DNA of 64,000 nt from contig RPFO01000368.1 of NCBI GenBank assembly GCA_009746045.1, forward strand, positions 151,501 through 215,500, in the 5' to 3' direction. Position 1 is the stretch's first letter. Each line of letters starts with the position of its first letter. The position numbers and the translations under genes were made by a program. The stretch comes from Mesostigma viride. Lineage: Eukaryota; Streptophyta; Mesostigmatophyceae; Mesostigmatales; Mesostigmataceae. A model generated the notes under the pieces. It did no database searches. It saw nothing but the letters and a program-made list of their open reading frames with translations, and had not been told where the DNA came from. This document shows, piece by piece, positions 45,701 through 57,130 of the stretch.

Positions 45701-48700
45701 CACAAGCACGTTCTTGTGGACCACCACGCAATAGGATAACCCGCGCACAAGCACGTTCTTGTGGACCACCACGCAATAGGATAACCCGCGCACAAGCACG
45801 TTCTTGTGGACCACCACGCAATAGGATAACCCGCGCACAAGCACGTTCTTGTGGACCACCACGCAATAGGATAACCCGCGCACAAGCACGTTCTTGTGGA
45901 CCACCACGCAATAGGATAACCCGCGCACAAGCACGTTCTTGTGGACCACCACGCAATAGGATAACCCGCGCACAAGCACGTTCTTGTGGACCACCACGCA
46001 ATAGGATAACCCGCGCACAAGCACGTTCTTGTGGACCACCACGCAATAGGATAACCCGCGCACAAGCACGTTCTTGTGGACCACCACGCAATAGGATAAC
46101 CCGCGCACAAGCACGTTCTTGTGGACCACCACGCAATAGGATAACCCGCGCACAAGCACGTTCTTGTGGACCACCACGCAATAGGATAACCCGCGCACAA
46201 GCACGTTCTTGTGGACCACCACGCAATAGGATAACCCGCGCACAAGCACGTTCTTGTGGACCACCACGCAATAGGATAACCCGCGCACAAGCACGTTCTT
46301 GTGGACCACCACGCAATAGGATAACCCGCGCACAAGCACGTTCTTGTGGACCACCACGCAATAGGATAACCCGCGCACAAGCACGTTCTTGTGGACCACC
46401 ACGCAATAGGATAACCCGCGCACAAGCACGTTCTTGTGGACCACCACGCAATAGGATAACCCGCGCACAAGCACGTTCTTGTGGACCACCACGCAATAGG
46501 ATAACCCGCGCACAAGCACGTTCTTGTGGACCACCACGCAATAGGATAACCCGCGCACAAGCACGTTCTTGTGGACCACCACGCAATAGGATAACCCGCG
46601 CACAAGCACGTTCTTGTGGACCACCACGCAATAGGATAACCCGCGCACAAGCACGTTCTTGTGGACCACCACGCAATAGGATAACCCGCGCACAAGCACG
46701 TTCTTGTGGACCACCACGCAATAGGATAACCCGCGCACAAGCACGTTCTTGTGGACCACCACGCAATAGGATAACCCGCGCACAAGCACGTTCTTGTGGA
46801 CCACCACGCAATAGGATAACCCGCGCACAAGCACGTTCTTGTGGACCACCACGCAATAGGATAACCCGCGCACAAGCACGTTCTTGTGGACCACCACGCA
46901 ATAGGATAACCCGCGCACAAGCACGTTCTTGTGGACCACCACGCAATAGGATAACCCGCGCACAAGCACGTTCTTGTGGACCACCACGCAATAGGATAAC
47001 CCGCGCACAAGCACGTTCTTGTGGACCACCACGCAATAGGATAACCCGCGCACAAGCACGTTCTTGTGGACCACCACGCAATAGGATAACCCGCGCACAA
47101 GCACGTTCTTGTGGACCACCACGCAATAGGATAACCCGCGCACAAGCACGTTCTTGTGGACCACCACGCAATAGGATAACCCGCGCACAAGCACGTTCTT
47201 GTGGACCACCACGCAATAGGATAACCCGCGCACAAGCACGTTCTTGTGGACCACCACGCAATAGGATAACCCGCGCACAAGCACGTTCTTGTGGACCACC
47301 ACGCAATAGGATAACCCGCGCACAAGCACGTTCTTGTGGACCACCACGCAATAGGATAACCCGCGCACAAGCACGTTCTTGTGGACCACCACGCAATAGG
47401 ATAACCCGCGCACAAGCACGTTCTTGTGGACCACCACGCAATAGGATAACCCGCGCACAAGCACGTTCTTGTGGACCACCACGCAATAGGATAACCCGCG
47501 CACAAGCACGTTCTTGTGGACCACCACGCAATAGGATAACCCGCGCACAAGCACGTTCTTGTGGACCACCACGCAATAGGATAACCCGCGCACAAGCACG
47601 TTCTTGTGGACCACCACGCAATAGGATAACCCGCGCACAAGCACGTTCTTGTGGACCACCACGCAATAGGATAACCCGCGCACAAGCACGTTCTTGTGGA
47701 CCACCACGCAATAGGATAACCCGCGCACAAGCACGTTCTTGTGGACCACCACGCAATAGGATAACCCGCGCACAAGCACGTTCTTGTGGACCACCACGCA
47801 ATAGGATAACCCGCGCACAAGCACGTTCTTGTGGACCACCACGCAATAGGATAACCCGCGCACAAGCACGTTCTTGTGGACCACCACGCAATAGGATAAC
47901 CCGCGCACAAGCACGTTCTTGTGGACCACCACGCAATAGGATAACCCGCGCACAAGCACGTTCTTGTGGACCACCACGCAATAGGATAACCCGCGCACAA
48001 GCACGTTCTTGTGGACCACCACGCAATAGGATAACCCGCGCACAAGCACGTTCTTGTGGACCACCACGCAATAGGATAACCCGCGCACAAGCACGTTCTT
48101 GTGGACCACCACGCAATAGGATAACCCGCGCACAAGCACGTTCTTGTGGACCACCACGCAATAGGATAACCCGCGCACAAGCACGTTCTTGTGGACCACC
48201 ACGCAATAGGATAACCCGCGCACAAGCACGTTCTTGTGGACCACCACGCAATAGGATAACCCGCGCACAAGCACGTTCTTGTGGACCACCACGCAATAGG
48301 ATAACCCGCGCACAAGCACGTTCTTGTGGACCACCACGCAATAGGATAACCCGCGCACAAGCACGTTCTTGTGGACCACCACGCAATAGGATAACCCGCG
48401 CACAAGCACGTTCTTGTGGACCACCACGCAATAGGATAACCCGCGCACAAGCACGTTCTTGTGGACCACCACGCAATAGGATAACCCGCGCACAAGCACG
48501 TTCTTGTGGACCACCACGCAATAGGATAACCCGCGCACAAGCACGTTCTTGTGGACCACCACGCAATAGGATAACCCGCGCACAAGCACGTTCTTGTGGA
48601 CCACCACGCAATAGGATAACCCGCGCACAAGCACGTTCTTGTGGACCACCACGCAATAGGATAACCCGCGCACAAGCACGTTCTTGTGGACCACCACGCA

Positions 48701-51700
48701 ATAGGATAACCCGCGCACAAGCACGTTCTTGTGGACCACCACGCAATAGGATAACCCGCGCACAAGCACGTTCTTGTGGACCACCACGCAATAGGATAAC
48801 CCGCGCACAAGCACGTTCTTGTGGACCACCACGCAATAGGATAACCCGCGCACAAGCACGTTCTTGTGGACCACCACGCAATAGGATAACCCGCGCACAA
48901 GCACGTTCTTGTGGACCACCACGCAATAGGATAACCCGCGCACAAGCACGTTCTTGTGGACCACCACGCAATAGGATAACCCGCGCACAAGCACGTTCTT
49001 GTGGACCACCACGCAATAGGATAACCCGCGCACAAGCACGTTCTTGTGGACCACCACGCAATAGGATAACCCGCGCACAAGCACGTTCTTGTGGACCACC
49101 ACGCAATAGGATAACCCGCGCACAAGCACGTTCTTGTGGACCACCACGCAATAGGATAACCCGCGCACAAGCACGTTCTTGTGGACCACCACGCAATAGG
49201 ATAACCCGCGCACAAGCACGTTCTTGTGGACCACCACGCAATAGGATAACCCGCGCACAAGCACGTTCTTGTGGACCACCACGCAATAGGATAACCCGCG
49301 CACAAGCACGTTCTTGTGGACCACCACGCAATAGGATAACCCGCGCACAAGCACGTTCTTGTGGACCACCACGCAATAGGATAACCCGCGCACAAGCACG
49401 TTCTTGTGGACCACCACGCAATAGGATAACCCGCGCACAAGCACGTTCTTGTGGACCACCACGCAATAGGATAACCCGCGCACAAGCACGTTCTTGTGGA
49501 CCACCACGCAATAGGATAACCCGCGCACAAGCACGTTCTTGTGGACCACCACGCAATAGGATAACCCGCGCACAAGCACGTTCTTGTGGACCACCACGCA
49601 ATAGGATAACCCGCGCACAAGCACGTTCTTGTGGACCACCACGCAATAGGATAACCCGCGCACAAGCACGTTCTTGTGGACCACCACGCAATAGGATAAC
49701 CCGCGCACAAGCACGTTCTTGTGGACCACCACGCAATAGGATAACCCGCGCACAAGCACGTTCTTGTGGACCACCACGCAATAGGATAACCCGCGCACAA
49801 GCACGTTCTTGTGGACCACCACGCAATAGGATAACCCGCGCACAAGCACGTTCTTGTGGACCACCACGCAATAGGATAACCCGCGCACAAGCACGTTCTT
49901 GTGGACCACCACGCAATAGGATAACCCGCGCACAAGCACGTTCTTGTGGACCACCACGCAATAGGATAACCCGCGCACAAGCACGTTCTTGTGGACCACC
50001 ACGCAATAGGATAACCCGCGCACAAGCACGTTCTTGTGGACCACCACGCAATAGGATAACCCGCGCACAAGCACGTTCTTGTGGACCACCACGCAATAGG
50101 ATAACCCGCGCACAAGCACGTTCTTGTGGACCACCACGCAATAGGATAACCCGCGCACAAGCACGTTCTTGTGGACCACCACGCAATAGGATAACCCGCG
50201 CACAAGCACGTTCTTGTGGACCACCACGCAATAGGATAACCCGCGCACAAGCACGTTCTTGTGGACCACCACGCAATAGGATAACCCGCGCACAAGCACG
50301 TTCTTGTGGACCACCACGCAATAGGATAACCCGCGCACAAGCACGTTCTTGTGGACCACCACGCAATAGGATAACCCGCGCACAAGCACGTTCTTGTGGA
50401 CCACCACGCAATAGGATAACCCGCGCACAAGCACGTTCTTGTGGACCACCACGCAATAGGATAACCCGCGCACAAGCACGTTCTTGTGGACCACCACGCA
50501 ATAGGATAACCCGCGCACAAGCACGTTCTTGTGGACCACCACGCAATAGGATAACCCGCGCACAAGCACGTTCTTGTGGACCACCACGCAATAGGATAAC
50601 CCGCGCACAAGCACGTTCTTGTGGACCACCACGCAATAGGATAACCCGCGCACAAGCACGTTCTTGTGGACCACCACGCAATAGGATAACCCGCGCACAA
50701 GCACGTTCTTGTGGACCACCACGCAATAGGATAACCCGCGCACAAGCACGTTCTTGTGGACCACCACGCAATAGGATAACCCGCGCACAAGCACGTTCTT
50801 GTGGACCACCACGCAATAGGATAACCCGCGCACAAGCACGTTCTTGTGGACCACCACGCAATAGGATAACCCGCGCACAAGCACGTTCTTGTGGACCACC
50901 ACGCAATAGGATAACCCGCGCACAAGCACGTTCTTGTGGACCACCACGCAATAGGATAACCCGCGCACAAGCACGTTCTTGTGGACCACCACGCAATAGG
51001 ATAACCCGCGCACAAGCACGTTCTTGTGGACCACCACGCAATAGGATAACCCGCGCACAAGCACGTTCTTGTGGACCACCACGCAATAGGATAACCCGCG
51101 CACAAGCACGTTCTTGTGGACCACCACGCAATAGGATAACCCGCGCACAAGCACGTTCTTGTGGACCACCACGCAATAGGATAACCCGCGCACAAGCACG
51201 TTCTTGTGGACCACCACGCAATAGGATAACCCGCGCACAAGCACGTTCTTGTGGACCACCACGCAATAGGATAACCCGCGCACAAGCACGTTCTTGTGGA
51301 CCACCACGCAATAGGATAACCCGCGCACAAGCACGTTCTTGTGGACCACCACGCAATAGGATAACCCGCGCACAAGCACGTTCTTGTGGACCACCACGCA
51401 ATAGGATAACCCGCGCACAAGCACGTTCTTGTGGACCACCACGCAATAGGATAACCCGCGCACAAGCACGTTCTTGTGGACCACCACGCAATAGGATAAC
51501 CCGCGCACAAGCACGTTCTTGTGGACCACCACGCAATAGGATAACCCGCGCACAAGCACGTTCTTGTGGACCACCACGCAATAGGATAACCCGCGCACAA
51601 GCACGTTCTTGTGGACCACCACGCAATAGGATAACCCGCGCACAAGCACGTTCTTGTGGACCACCACGCAATAGGATAACCCGCGCACAAGCACGTTCTT

Positions 51701-54700
51701 GTGGACCACCACGCAATAGGATAACCCGCGCACAAGCACGCACGTTCTTGTGGACCACCACGCAATAGGATAACCCGCGCACAAGCACGTTCTTGTGGAC
51801 CACCACGCAATAGGATAACCCGCGCACAAGCACGTTCTTGTGGACCACCACGCAATAGGATAACCCGCGCACAAGCACGTTCTTGTGGACCACCACGCAA
51901 TAGGATAACCCGCGCACAAGCACGTTCTTGTGGACCACCACGCAATAGGATAACCCGCGCACAAGCACGTTCTTGTGGACCACCACGCAATAGGATAACC
52001 CGCGCACAAGCACGTTCTTGTGGACCACCACGCAATAGGATAACCCGCGCACAAGCACGTTCTTGTGGACCACCACGCAATAGGATAACCCGCGCACAAG
52101 CACGTTCTTGTGGACCACCACGCAATAGGATAACCCGCGCACAAGCACGTTCTTGTGGACCACCACGCAATAGGATAACCCGCGCACAAGCACGTTCTTG
52201 TGGACCACCACGCAATAGGATAACCCGCGCACAAGCACGTTCTTGTGGACCACCACGCAATAGGATAACCCGCGCACAAGCACGTTCTTGTGGACCACCA
52301 CGCAATAGGATAACCCGCGCACAAGCACGTTCTTGTGGACCACCACGCAATAGGATAACCCGCGCACAAGCACGTTCTTGTGGACCACCACGCAATAGGA
52401 TAACCCGCGCACAAGCACGTTCTTGTGGACCACCACGCAATAGGATAACCCGCGCACAAGCACGTTCTTGTGGACCACCACGCAATAGGATAACCCGCGC
52501 ACAAGCACGTTCTTGTGGACCACCACGCAATAGGATAACCCGCGCACAAGCACGTTCTTGTGGACCACCACGCAATAGGATAACCCGCGCACAAGCACGT
52601 TCTTGTGGACCACCACGCAATAGGATAACCCGCGCACAAGCACGTTCTTGTGGACCACCATGCAATAGGATAACCCGCGCACAAGCACGTTCTTGTGGAC
52701 CACCATGCAATAGGATAACCCGCGCACAAGCACAAGCACGTTCTTGTGGACCACCACGCAATAGGATAACCCGCGCACAAGCACGTTCTTGTGGACCACC
52801 ACGCAATAGGATAACCCGCGCACAAGCACGTTCTTGTGGACCCCCACGCAATAGGATAACCCGCGCACAAGCACAAGCACGTTCTTGTGGACCACCAGCA
52901 CGCACACTTGTGGGTTACACGCAGCTGCATGCTTTGGCCGGCGTGCTTGCTGGACCGTGCAGGTTGGGGCTTTCTTGTTTGGGTGTGCAGCACATTCTTG
53001 TTTCCCATGCTCGTGCTTGTGCTTCGTCGTGGCACGCCCCCTGCCATGCTGGTCAGGGCCGCGGGGTATAGGCTTTGCAGGGCTGTCGTGTGGGTCATGT
53101 GAGCGCACCATGGTCTGGTGGGGTGGGGTGGGGTGGGGTGGGGTGGGGTGGGGTGGGGTGGGGTGGGGTGGGGTGGGGCGGGGCGGGGCGGGGCGGGGCG
53201 GGCGGGGCGGGGCGGGCGGGGCGGGGCGGGGGGCGGGGCGGGGCGGGGCGGGGCGGGCGGGCGGGGCGGGCGGGGCGGGGCGGGGCGGGGCGGGGCGGGG
53301 CGGGGCGGGGCGGGGCGGGGCGCGTGGTGTGGGCCACGCAAGCACGCCGCTTCTGTGCACGCCCTGTGCATGCTGGTTGCCACGGTTGCCACGCAGCACA
53401 CACCGGGTCATCCACCGTGTGGTGGCAAGTAACAACGTGGCAGCAGGGGCTGGTCAAGTGTGCATGCGGTGGATTGCTGTACGATGCAATTTTTTTTCCC
53501 CCCATGCCAGAGGGGCCATCTTTTCACCCCCTTGTGGTTCCCCCCCATTTGGCCCCCCGGACGCTATTCCTGCTGGCGTGCCACGTTTGCATGCCCCCCC
53601 CCAACACACTGGCAGGTGGCGGGCATCCCTTGCCGCTTCAAGTACGCGACGGTCAAGCCCAAGACGTACGGTATCAAGAAGGAGGAGCTGCTCGCCCTCG
53701 ACGACGCGGAGCTCAACTCGCGTGTGTCACTCAAGAAACTCGCGCCGTATGTGCCCTCAACAACGCCCGGGGATTAAGGATGGATTGGAGGCTTCTTAGG
53801 ATGAAATTTTCGGTTGGCGTGTTCCATCCTAGAGTGTGGCTTTTTCGTGTTTCGAGTTTAATTGCACAAAGGAGGGTCGTTTCAGCTTGCGGTGCTGCTG
53901 CTGGGAGAGTGTGGGTTGTCGTCTAGGTCTGTGCCCAGTGCAGTGAGGGTGCTCAGTGCATGGGGGCGCGTTGGGCCGCTTTTGTCTCCTGATGCGCGCA
54001 TGCCCCCCCCGTCTCCTGAGGTGTGAACATGTCCTGCGTGCATGCCTTGTGGGCACTACACACGCGCCGCCCCCGCGTTTGGCAGGTATGTTGAGGAGGA
54101 CCCCGAAGACGTCCACTGGCTGGCGCTCAAGCGCAAGCAGCGTGGGCTGTACAAGATGATGAAGAAGGAGAAGGCGGGCGCCGCACAGGGTGAGCGATGG
54201 GCAGGCGGCACATGCGGGGATGTGTTTGTTTGTCTGCCGTGCCTGAATCGGCGTACTTGCTGGTTGTTGACTGTAAACAGATTGCCGCACTCCGGCCTTG
54301 CAGATTGGAGTGTCCGAGGCGGGCGTCCCCTAGGGAAGCACTCTCGAGGGAGGCATGGGGACTGGGGCTGCCACATGCTTGCGCAGCAAGCACCGCGCAC
54401 TAGGGCCTCTCCCTCGGATGAATGGATATGGGAAGGGGTTGCCGGCCAGGCCTGGATCCGGCACCGCATCTAGCGCCTCTTGCGTGTGCAGCGCTTTGTG
54501 TTTTTGTGGGATCGCAGCAAGTTGTACGTGTGCGGAGTTTTGAGCTGGGTTATCTCCTTAGCTTGAACGGCTGTCCGGGCAAGATGAGAGAGAGGAAGGG
54601 TATGTGCATCTTGTTCACCCCCAGTATCTATTTAGTGGACGGTCCTCGGAAGCTCTCTACCACGCCGCCCATTTTGTGGCTGTCTCTTGGGTTGCTTTAG

Positions 54701-54969
54701 ATTCGGTAACATGGTTTGCCCGGACTTGCTTGTCTGCCACCCATGCAACGGGACGCCCACCGCCAGGTGCATCGGAGGCTGCCGCAGGGCCATCGGGCGG
54801 CGAGCTGTCGGCGGCTGCCAAGAAGAACCGGAAGCGGCGCGCCAAGGCACAGGGCGAGGTGGCGGTGCCGTCGTCGCGCAAGGAGACGTACGAGCAGATG
54901 TCGCTTGGCTTTAGCAAGAAGAAGAAGAAGAAGAAGGACAAGGAGAAGAAGGACAAGGCCAAAGTGTAG
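23172..54969 (+). CDS. KRI1: KRI1: nucleolar ribosome-biogenesis protein, 15 exons
   Basis: Kri1 binds Krr1 in the nucleolus and is needed for 40S subunit assembly (known from yeast). Exons: 23172-23298, 23448-23615, 24108-24358, 26587-26706, 27255-27340, 28644-28705, 29379-29457, 30118-30171, 31070-31227, 32102-32202, 32432-32495, 32759-33031, 53616-53746, 54086-54189, 54767-54969. All junctions are GT-AG and agree in phase; the product is about 659 residues after discounting one extra base in exon 12, against roughly 700 in human. Family matches in order: DKELRILETLSKIRNKDPSI, RPMYLKD, GLLRIRKKSKAE, ASRFLKNYIANK, DDFEKSYNFRFEQE, VAGHSRVIEGSVRR, VKNLKKQEILDRLEKVKQ, LEDDFDP-type LDDDFDPAEHDRRMREAFGE, EEYYKLDYESM, PCRFKYATV, VSLKKLAPY. 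The C-terminus is a lysine run. ATG 23172 opens the conserved basic N-terminus MPRPKKKR. Intron 12 is 20,584 bp. Confidence 0.93.
24416..24761. repeat. Interstitial telomere tract (TTTAGGG)n
   Basis: About 49 head-to-tail TTTAGGG units, perfect except for a CTTAGGG near the right end. It lies in KRI1 intron 3. The tract resumes at 26204-26234 after a hAT-like insertion, so it was once about 380 bp. The G-rich strand is the KRI1 sense strand. Confidence 0.97.
24762..26203. mobile_element. hAT-like DNA transposon, 1,442 bp, non-autonomous
   Basis: The ends are inverted: CAGTGTTTC at the left and GAAACACTG at the right. The exact 8-bp duplication GCTTAGGG flanks them (24754-24761 and 26204-26211). 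CAGTG ends with an 8-bp duplication define the hAT superfamily. Both subterminal regions are rich in TTGAC/GTCAA words, as in hAT elements whose transposase binds repeated subterminal motifs. No transposase is recognisable. An antisense stretch at 25240-25653 has coding-like composition (with HRRAKRAREELDEAVDAGEN in another frame) and could be captured host sequence. The element sits in KRI1 intron 3. Confidence 0.88.
26427..26474. repeat. 15-bp tandem repeat, three copies
   Basis: ACTCACTACTTGTGC three times in KRI1 intron 3, shortly before exon 4. Confidence 0.85.
27556..27786. repeat. Compound microsatellite (ACCC)n-(CA)n-(CT)n
   Basis: About 30 ACCC units, a short CA run, then about 43 CT units in KRI1 intron 5. 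The long threonine/histidine/proline or arginine/glutamate frames across it are artefacts. Confidence 0.97.
29456..29538 (+). repeat. 27-bp repeat that copies the exon 7 splice donor
   Basis: Three units of GAGTGAGTCACCCGTGTCAT plus TGTGCA. The first begins exactly at the exon 7/intron 7 border (GA|GTGAGT at 29456-29463), so the donor and its context are present three times (GA, GA, TA before GTGAGT). Confidence 0.85.
31325..31648. repeat. (GGGA)n polypurine tract
   Basis: About 320 bp of GGGA with scattered GGGGA and GGA interruptions in KRI1 intron 9, purine on the sense strand. It can form quadruplexes or triplexes. Long glycine/glutamate/arginine and serine/proline/leucine frames over it are not genes. 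Confidence 0.96.
32864..32932 (+). other. G-rich coding repeat and apparent frameshift in KRI1 exon 12
   Basis: Exon 12 enters in the frame VHREKKR...ELDLALDDDEE and must leave in the frame KRSKKAKKKAKLLNQKFAKE. The two differ by one extra base. Between them lie GAGGGG repeats, a run of nine Gs (32910-32918) and one of five Gs (32928-32932). There is no GT in the stretch that could start an intron. A one-G overcount in the assembly is the simplest explanation; a real frameshift would remove the Kri1 C-terminal domain. Confidence 0.75.
33239..52897. repeat. 45-bp satellite array, about 437 copies, inside KRI1 intron 12
   Basis: Unit: AATAGGATAACCCGCGCACA, then AGCACGTTCTTGTGGACCAC and CACGC. 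From 35361 to 51740 exactly 364 units (16,380 bp) run with no length change and no base change that I could see. Variants cluster at the edges: CATGC for CACGC (33239-34200, 52660-52700), 6-bp insertions giving CACAAGCACAAGCACG (33308, 35345, 52728, 52870), GC insertions (33940, 34205, 34930) and a 4-bp insertion at 51737. Each unit has the hairpin CACAAG-CACGTT-CTTGTG and the palindromic GTGGACCAC. All three antisense frames lack stops, giving spurious frames of over 6,600 codons. Confidence 0.98.
53117..53321. repeat. (GGGGT)n-(GGGGC)n pentamer tract
   Basis: About 12 GGGGT units followed by about 28 GGGGC units with a few GGGC interruptions, on the KRI1 sense strand, 295 bp before exon 13. 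It is a strong quadruplex candidate in DNA and in the pre-mRNA. Confidence 0.95.
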
Positions 54970-55228
54970 GAGAAAAGGAAGACCCAGTGCCCAGTGTATT
55001 CTAGATAACAAATACTAGTTCTAGGTTGTTCTAACAAGTGGGCAGCAAAATTGCGGCAACTGCATTCTCTGTTCGAAGGCTTCGTACTGCATGGTCTGAG
55101 CAGTGCGCGATAAGCCTAGTGAGACTTGAGAGCAAGACCTGGATGATACTAACTTTCAGCACAGATTCTTAGCGCCTGGGATGAGCTCTGGACTCCCGAG
55201 GGATAATAATTACTATCACCACGAGTCA
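54970..55228. other. 3' flank of KRI1
   Basis: Region after the KRI1 stop codon. Neither a TGTAA nor an AATAAA polyadenylation signal is evident at the expected distance, so the transcript end is not defined. LINE Y debris starts at 55229. Confidence 0.4.
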
Positions 55229-55757
55229 GGACCATTAATTAACTAATTAATTAGGAACATAACTCCGTTGGGAGTATATGTAGCACATATCCCAGAGAAG
55301 GGGCAATATGGCTTTTAATACATTCTAAGCTACTTCCTGCAAGGGTGGGAATGTAAACGACACTTGCTCTAGGTGCACCAAGGGCACCTGCACCCCCCAG
55401 AGTCTCGAGCTCGACCCAACTAAGGGGAGCCCGTCATAGGGGGGGAAGACCATCGTGGCTATACAAGAGCTAGGGCATGGCGCGTCTCAGCAGAGAGTGA
55501 CTCCCTGCATGGGCAATGCATAATGACTATAAAGCTAGGCATCATCTGGAGTGTGGCACATCATAGGCACACATGTACATGACTAAAATGGCTAGGCATC
55601 AGCTGGTATAGTGCCTGTACTAGGCGTGCATGTACAAGGCCACGGTCTAACTATTCTACACTACTGCTGCTGCATTCCCCTAAGCTGGGGCGCCTTGGAG
55701 TCGCTGGAGCCGAGGTGGTCGCGGGGGTCGCGTGCCAGGGCTTGTGGCCGACGGAGA
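55229..55757 (-). mobile_element. LINE (family Y) 3' UTR and last codons of ORF1
   Basis: On the minus strand it ends with hairpin ACTCCCAACGGAGT and an AATTAATTAG-type tail. It includes the complete 3' UTR and about 60 bp of ORF1 end before meeting the tail of the next copy. Confidence 0.82.
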
Positions 55758-56254
55758 TTAATTAATTAATTAATTAAAATCATAGCTCCGTTGGGAGCAT
55801 ATGTAACACATAGCCCTGAGAAAGGGGCATCTATGGGTTAATTTGTAATACAATCAGGGCTACAACCTGCAGGTGGAGGATGTACAACTGTCACCTGCTC
55901 TGGGTGCACAAGGTGCACCTGCACCGCCATGATGGTTCATGCCTCCTTAACAAGCACAGGCACCCAGGGGGGGCTTGAGGAGAGGGCCTAGAAGGCCTGC
56001 ATGACATATGGGGTGGAGGGTATGTGGCTAGGCTATAGCTGGTGTACACATGGCATCTCAGCAGAGAGTAACTCCCTGCATAGGCATCGCATGGCTAAAT
56101 TCTTAATGCATCATCCATGGGAGGTCCCATTGTAGGCTGGGCGCGGCTAGATACTGAAAGCATCATCCATGGGGGCCATTATGGGCGCACATGCGCGTGG
56201 GCCACTTGCAAGGCTAAGCCTATCTAATCTACACTACTGGTATATTCCCTAGCC
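55758..56254 (-). mobile_element. LINE (subfamily Y') 3' UTR
   Basis: Reverse copy with terminal hairpin GCTCCCAACGGAGC and TTAATTAA tail, carrying the same subfamily block as 18085-18540. It is continuous with the ORF1 remnant at 56255-57130. Confidence 0.82.
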
Positions 56255-57130
56255 TGGAGTGGCAGGAGGGGCCTGCCAGGGCTTGTGGTCAACGTGGATG
56301 ACCGCCCCCCTCCAGTATACCGGCTTCCCCCCTGCACGCTGCCGGAGCTGAAGGTAGGTCGGCCATAGCTCGCGTCGCCGCTGTTGCTGGGCCAAGGTCA
56401 AGTCGTCGTCCAGCGTGAAGCGAGTCTCCGAGAGCTTCTTGCGGCCGACGGAGATGGCCGCCCCCTTCCAGTACACCGGCTGGCCCGCCTTGGTCTGCCG
56501 GAGCTGGAGGTAGGTCGGCCATAGCTCCCGTCGCCGTTGTTGCTGCGCCAGGGTCAAGTCGTCGTCCACGGTGAAGAGAGTGTTCTCGAGCCGGTTGCAA
56601 CGTCTGAGAAACGAAATCTTGTCCGATGGGCTCTTAAAGATGAGAAGAAGCGGGGGCGGCCCTGCCTTACCCCACGCGCGGGGAATCGGTGGGCGACCAG
56701 CTTAATCTCACCAAGAAGGCCCATGCGATCAAGGATTTTGCTCTCAAAAGCACGTGCAAGCTTCACGGAATTCTCACCTTCCTCCATGTCGAAGTTCTTG
56801 ACGGTGACGTTTAGGCTGCGCTTGGCGAGCTCGGCCTCCTCGCGGAGGTCAAGCGTCCGGTCTGCCGTTGGAGCTGGGCTGCGACGGGGGAGGTGGTGGA
56901 GGTGGTGTGCTGCTTAAGCATGTCCGCCCAGTTCGATCTGGGTGGAAGGAGCAGCGCCGGCCAGCCAGGCCAGCGGGGGCTGGCTTGGCGGCAAGGTCCG
57001 TCACCGCCTGGGCGGTGAGGCCTGCGGTGTTTTGCAGGACCTCGATGGCGATGTCATTGTCCTTGAGGCGCTGGTCGATGTCACGGAGCTGGGCGGTGAT
57101 GGCGTCGGAGGTCACATGGGGGTGGTGGCG
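56255..57130 (-). pseudogene. LINE (family Y) ORF1 remnant with duplicated C-terminal domain
   Basis: On the minus strand: LKDNDIAIEVLQNTAGLTAQ in the N-terminal half, then LREEAELA, MEEGENSVKLARAFESKILD (RRM-like region), VDDDLTLAQQQRRRELWPTY, YWKGAAISVGRKKLSETRFT, and a second DLTLAQQQRRRELWPTYLQL with YWRGAVIHVDHKPWQA. The C-terminal RNA-binding domain is present twice in tandem in one frame, and the upstream part is frameshifted. The repeat at the DLTLAQQQ module suggests recombination between two copies. Confidence 0.8.

Noticed and set aside
33239-52897. CRISPR array
   Set aside because: The units are contiguous with no unique spacers, there are no cas genes, and the DNA is eukaryotic.
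32774-53435. Three antisense open frames of about 6,600-6,900 codons
   Set aside because: They consist of a 15-residue unit repeated because the 45-bp satellite is a multiple of three and happens to lack stops in all antisense frames. They overlap each other and run across conserved KRI1 exons.
52885-53926. Glycine-rich frames of up to 304 codons
   Set aside because: They are made by the GGGGT/GGGGC tract. Only the stretch 53616-53746 in one frame is real, as KRI1 exon 13.
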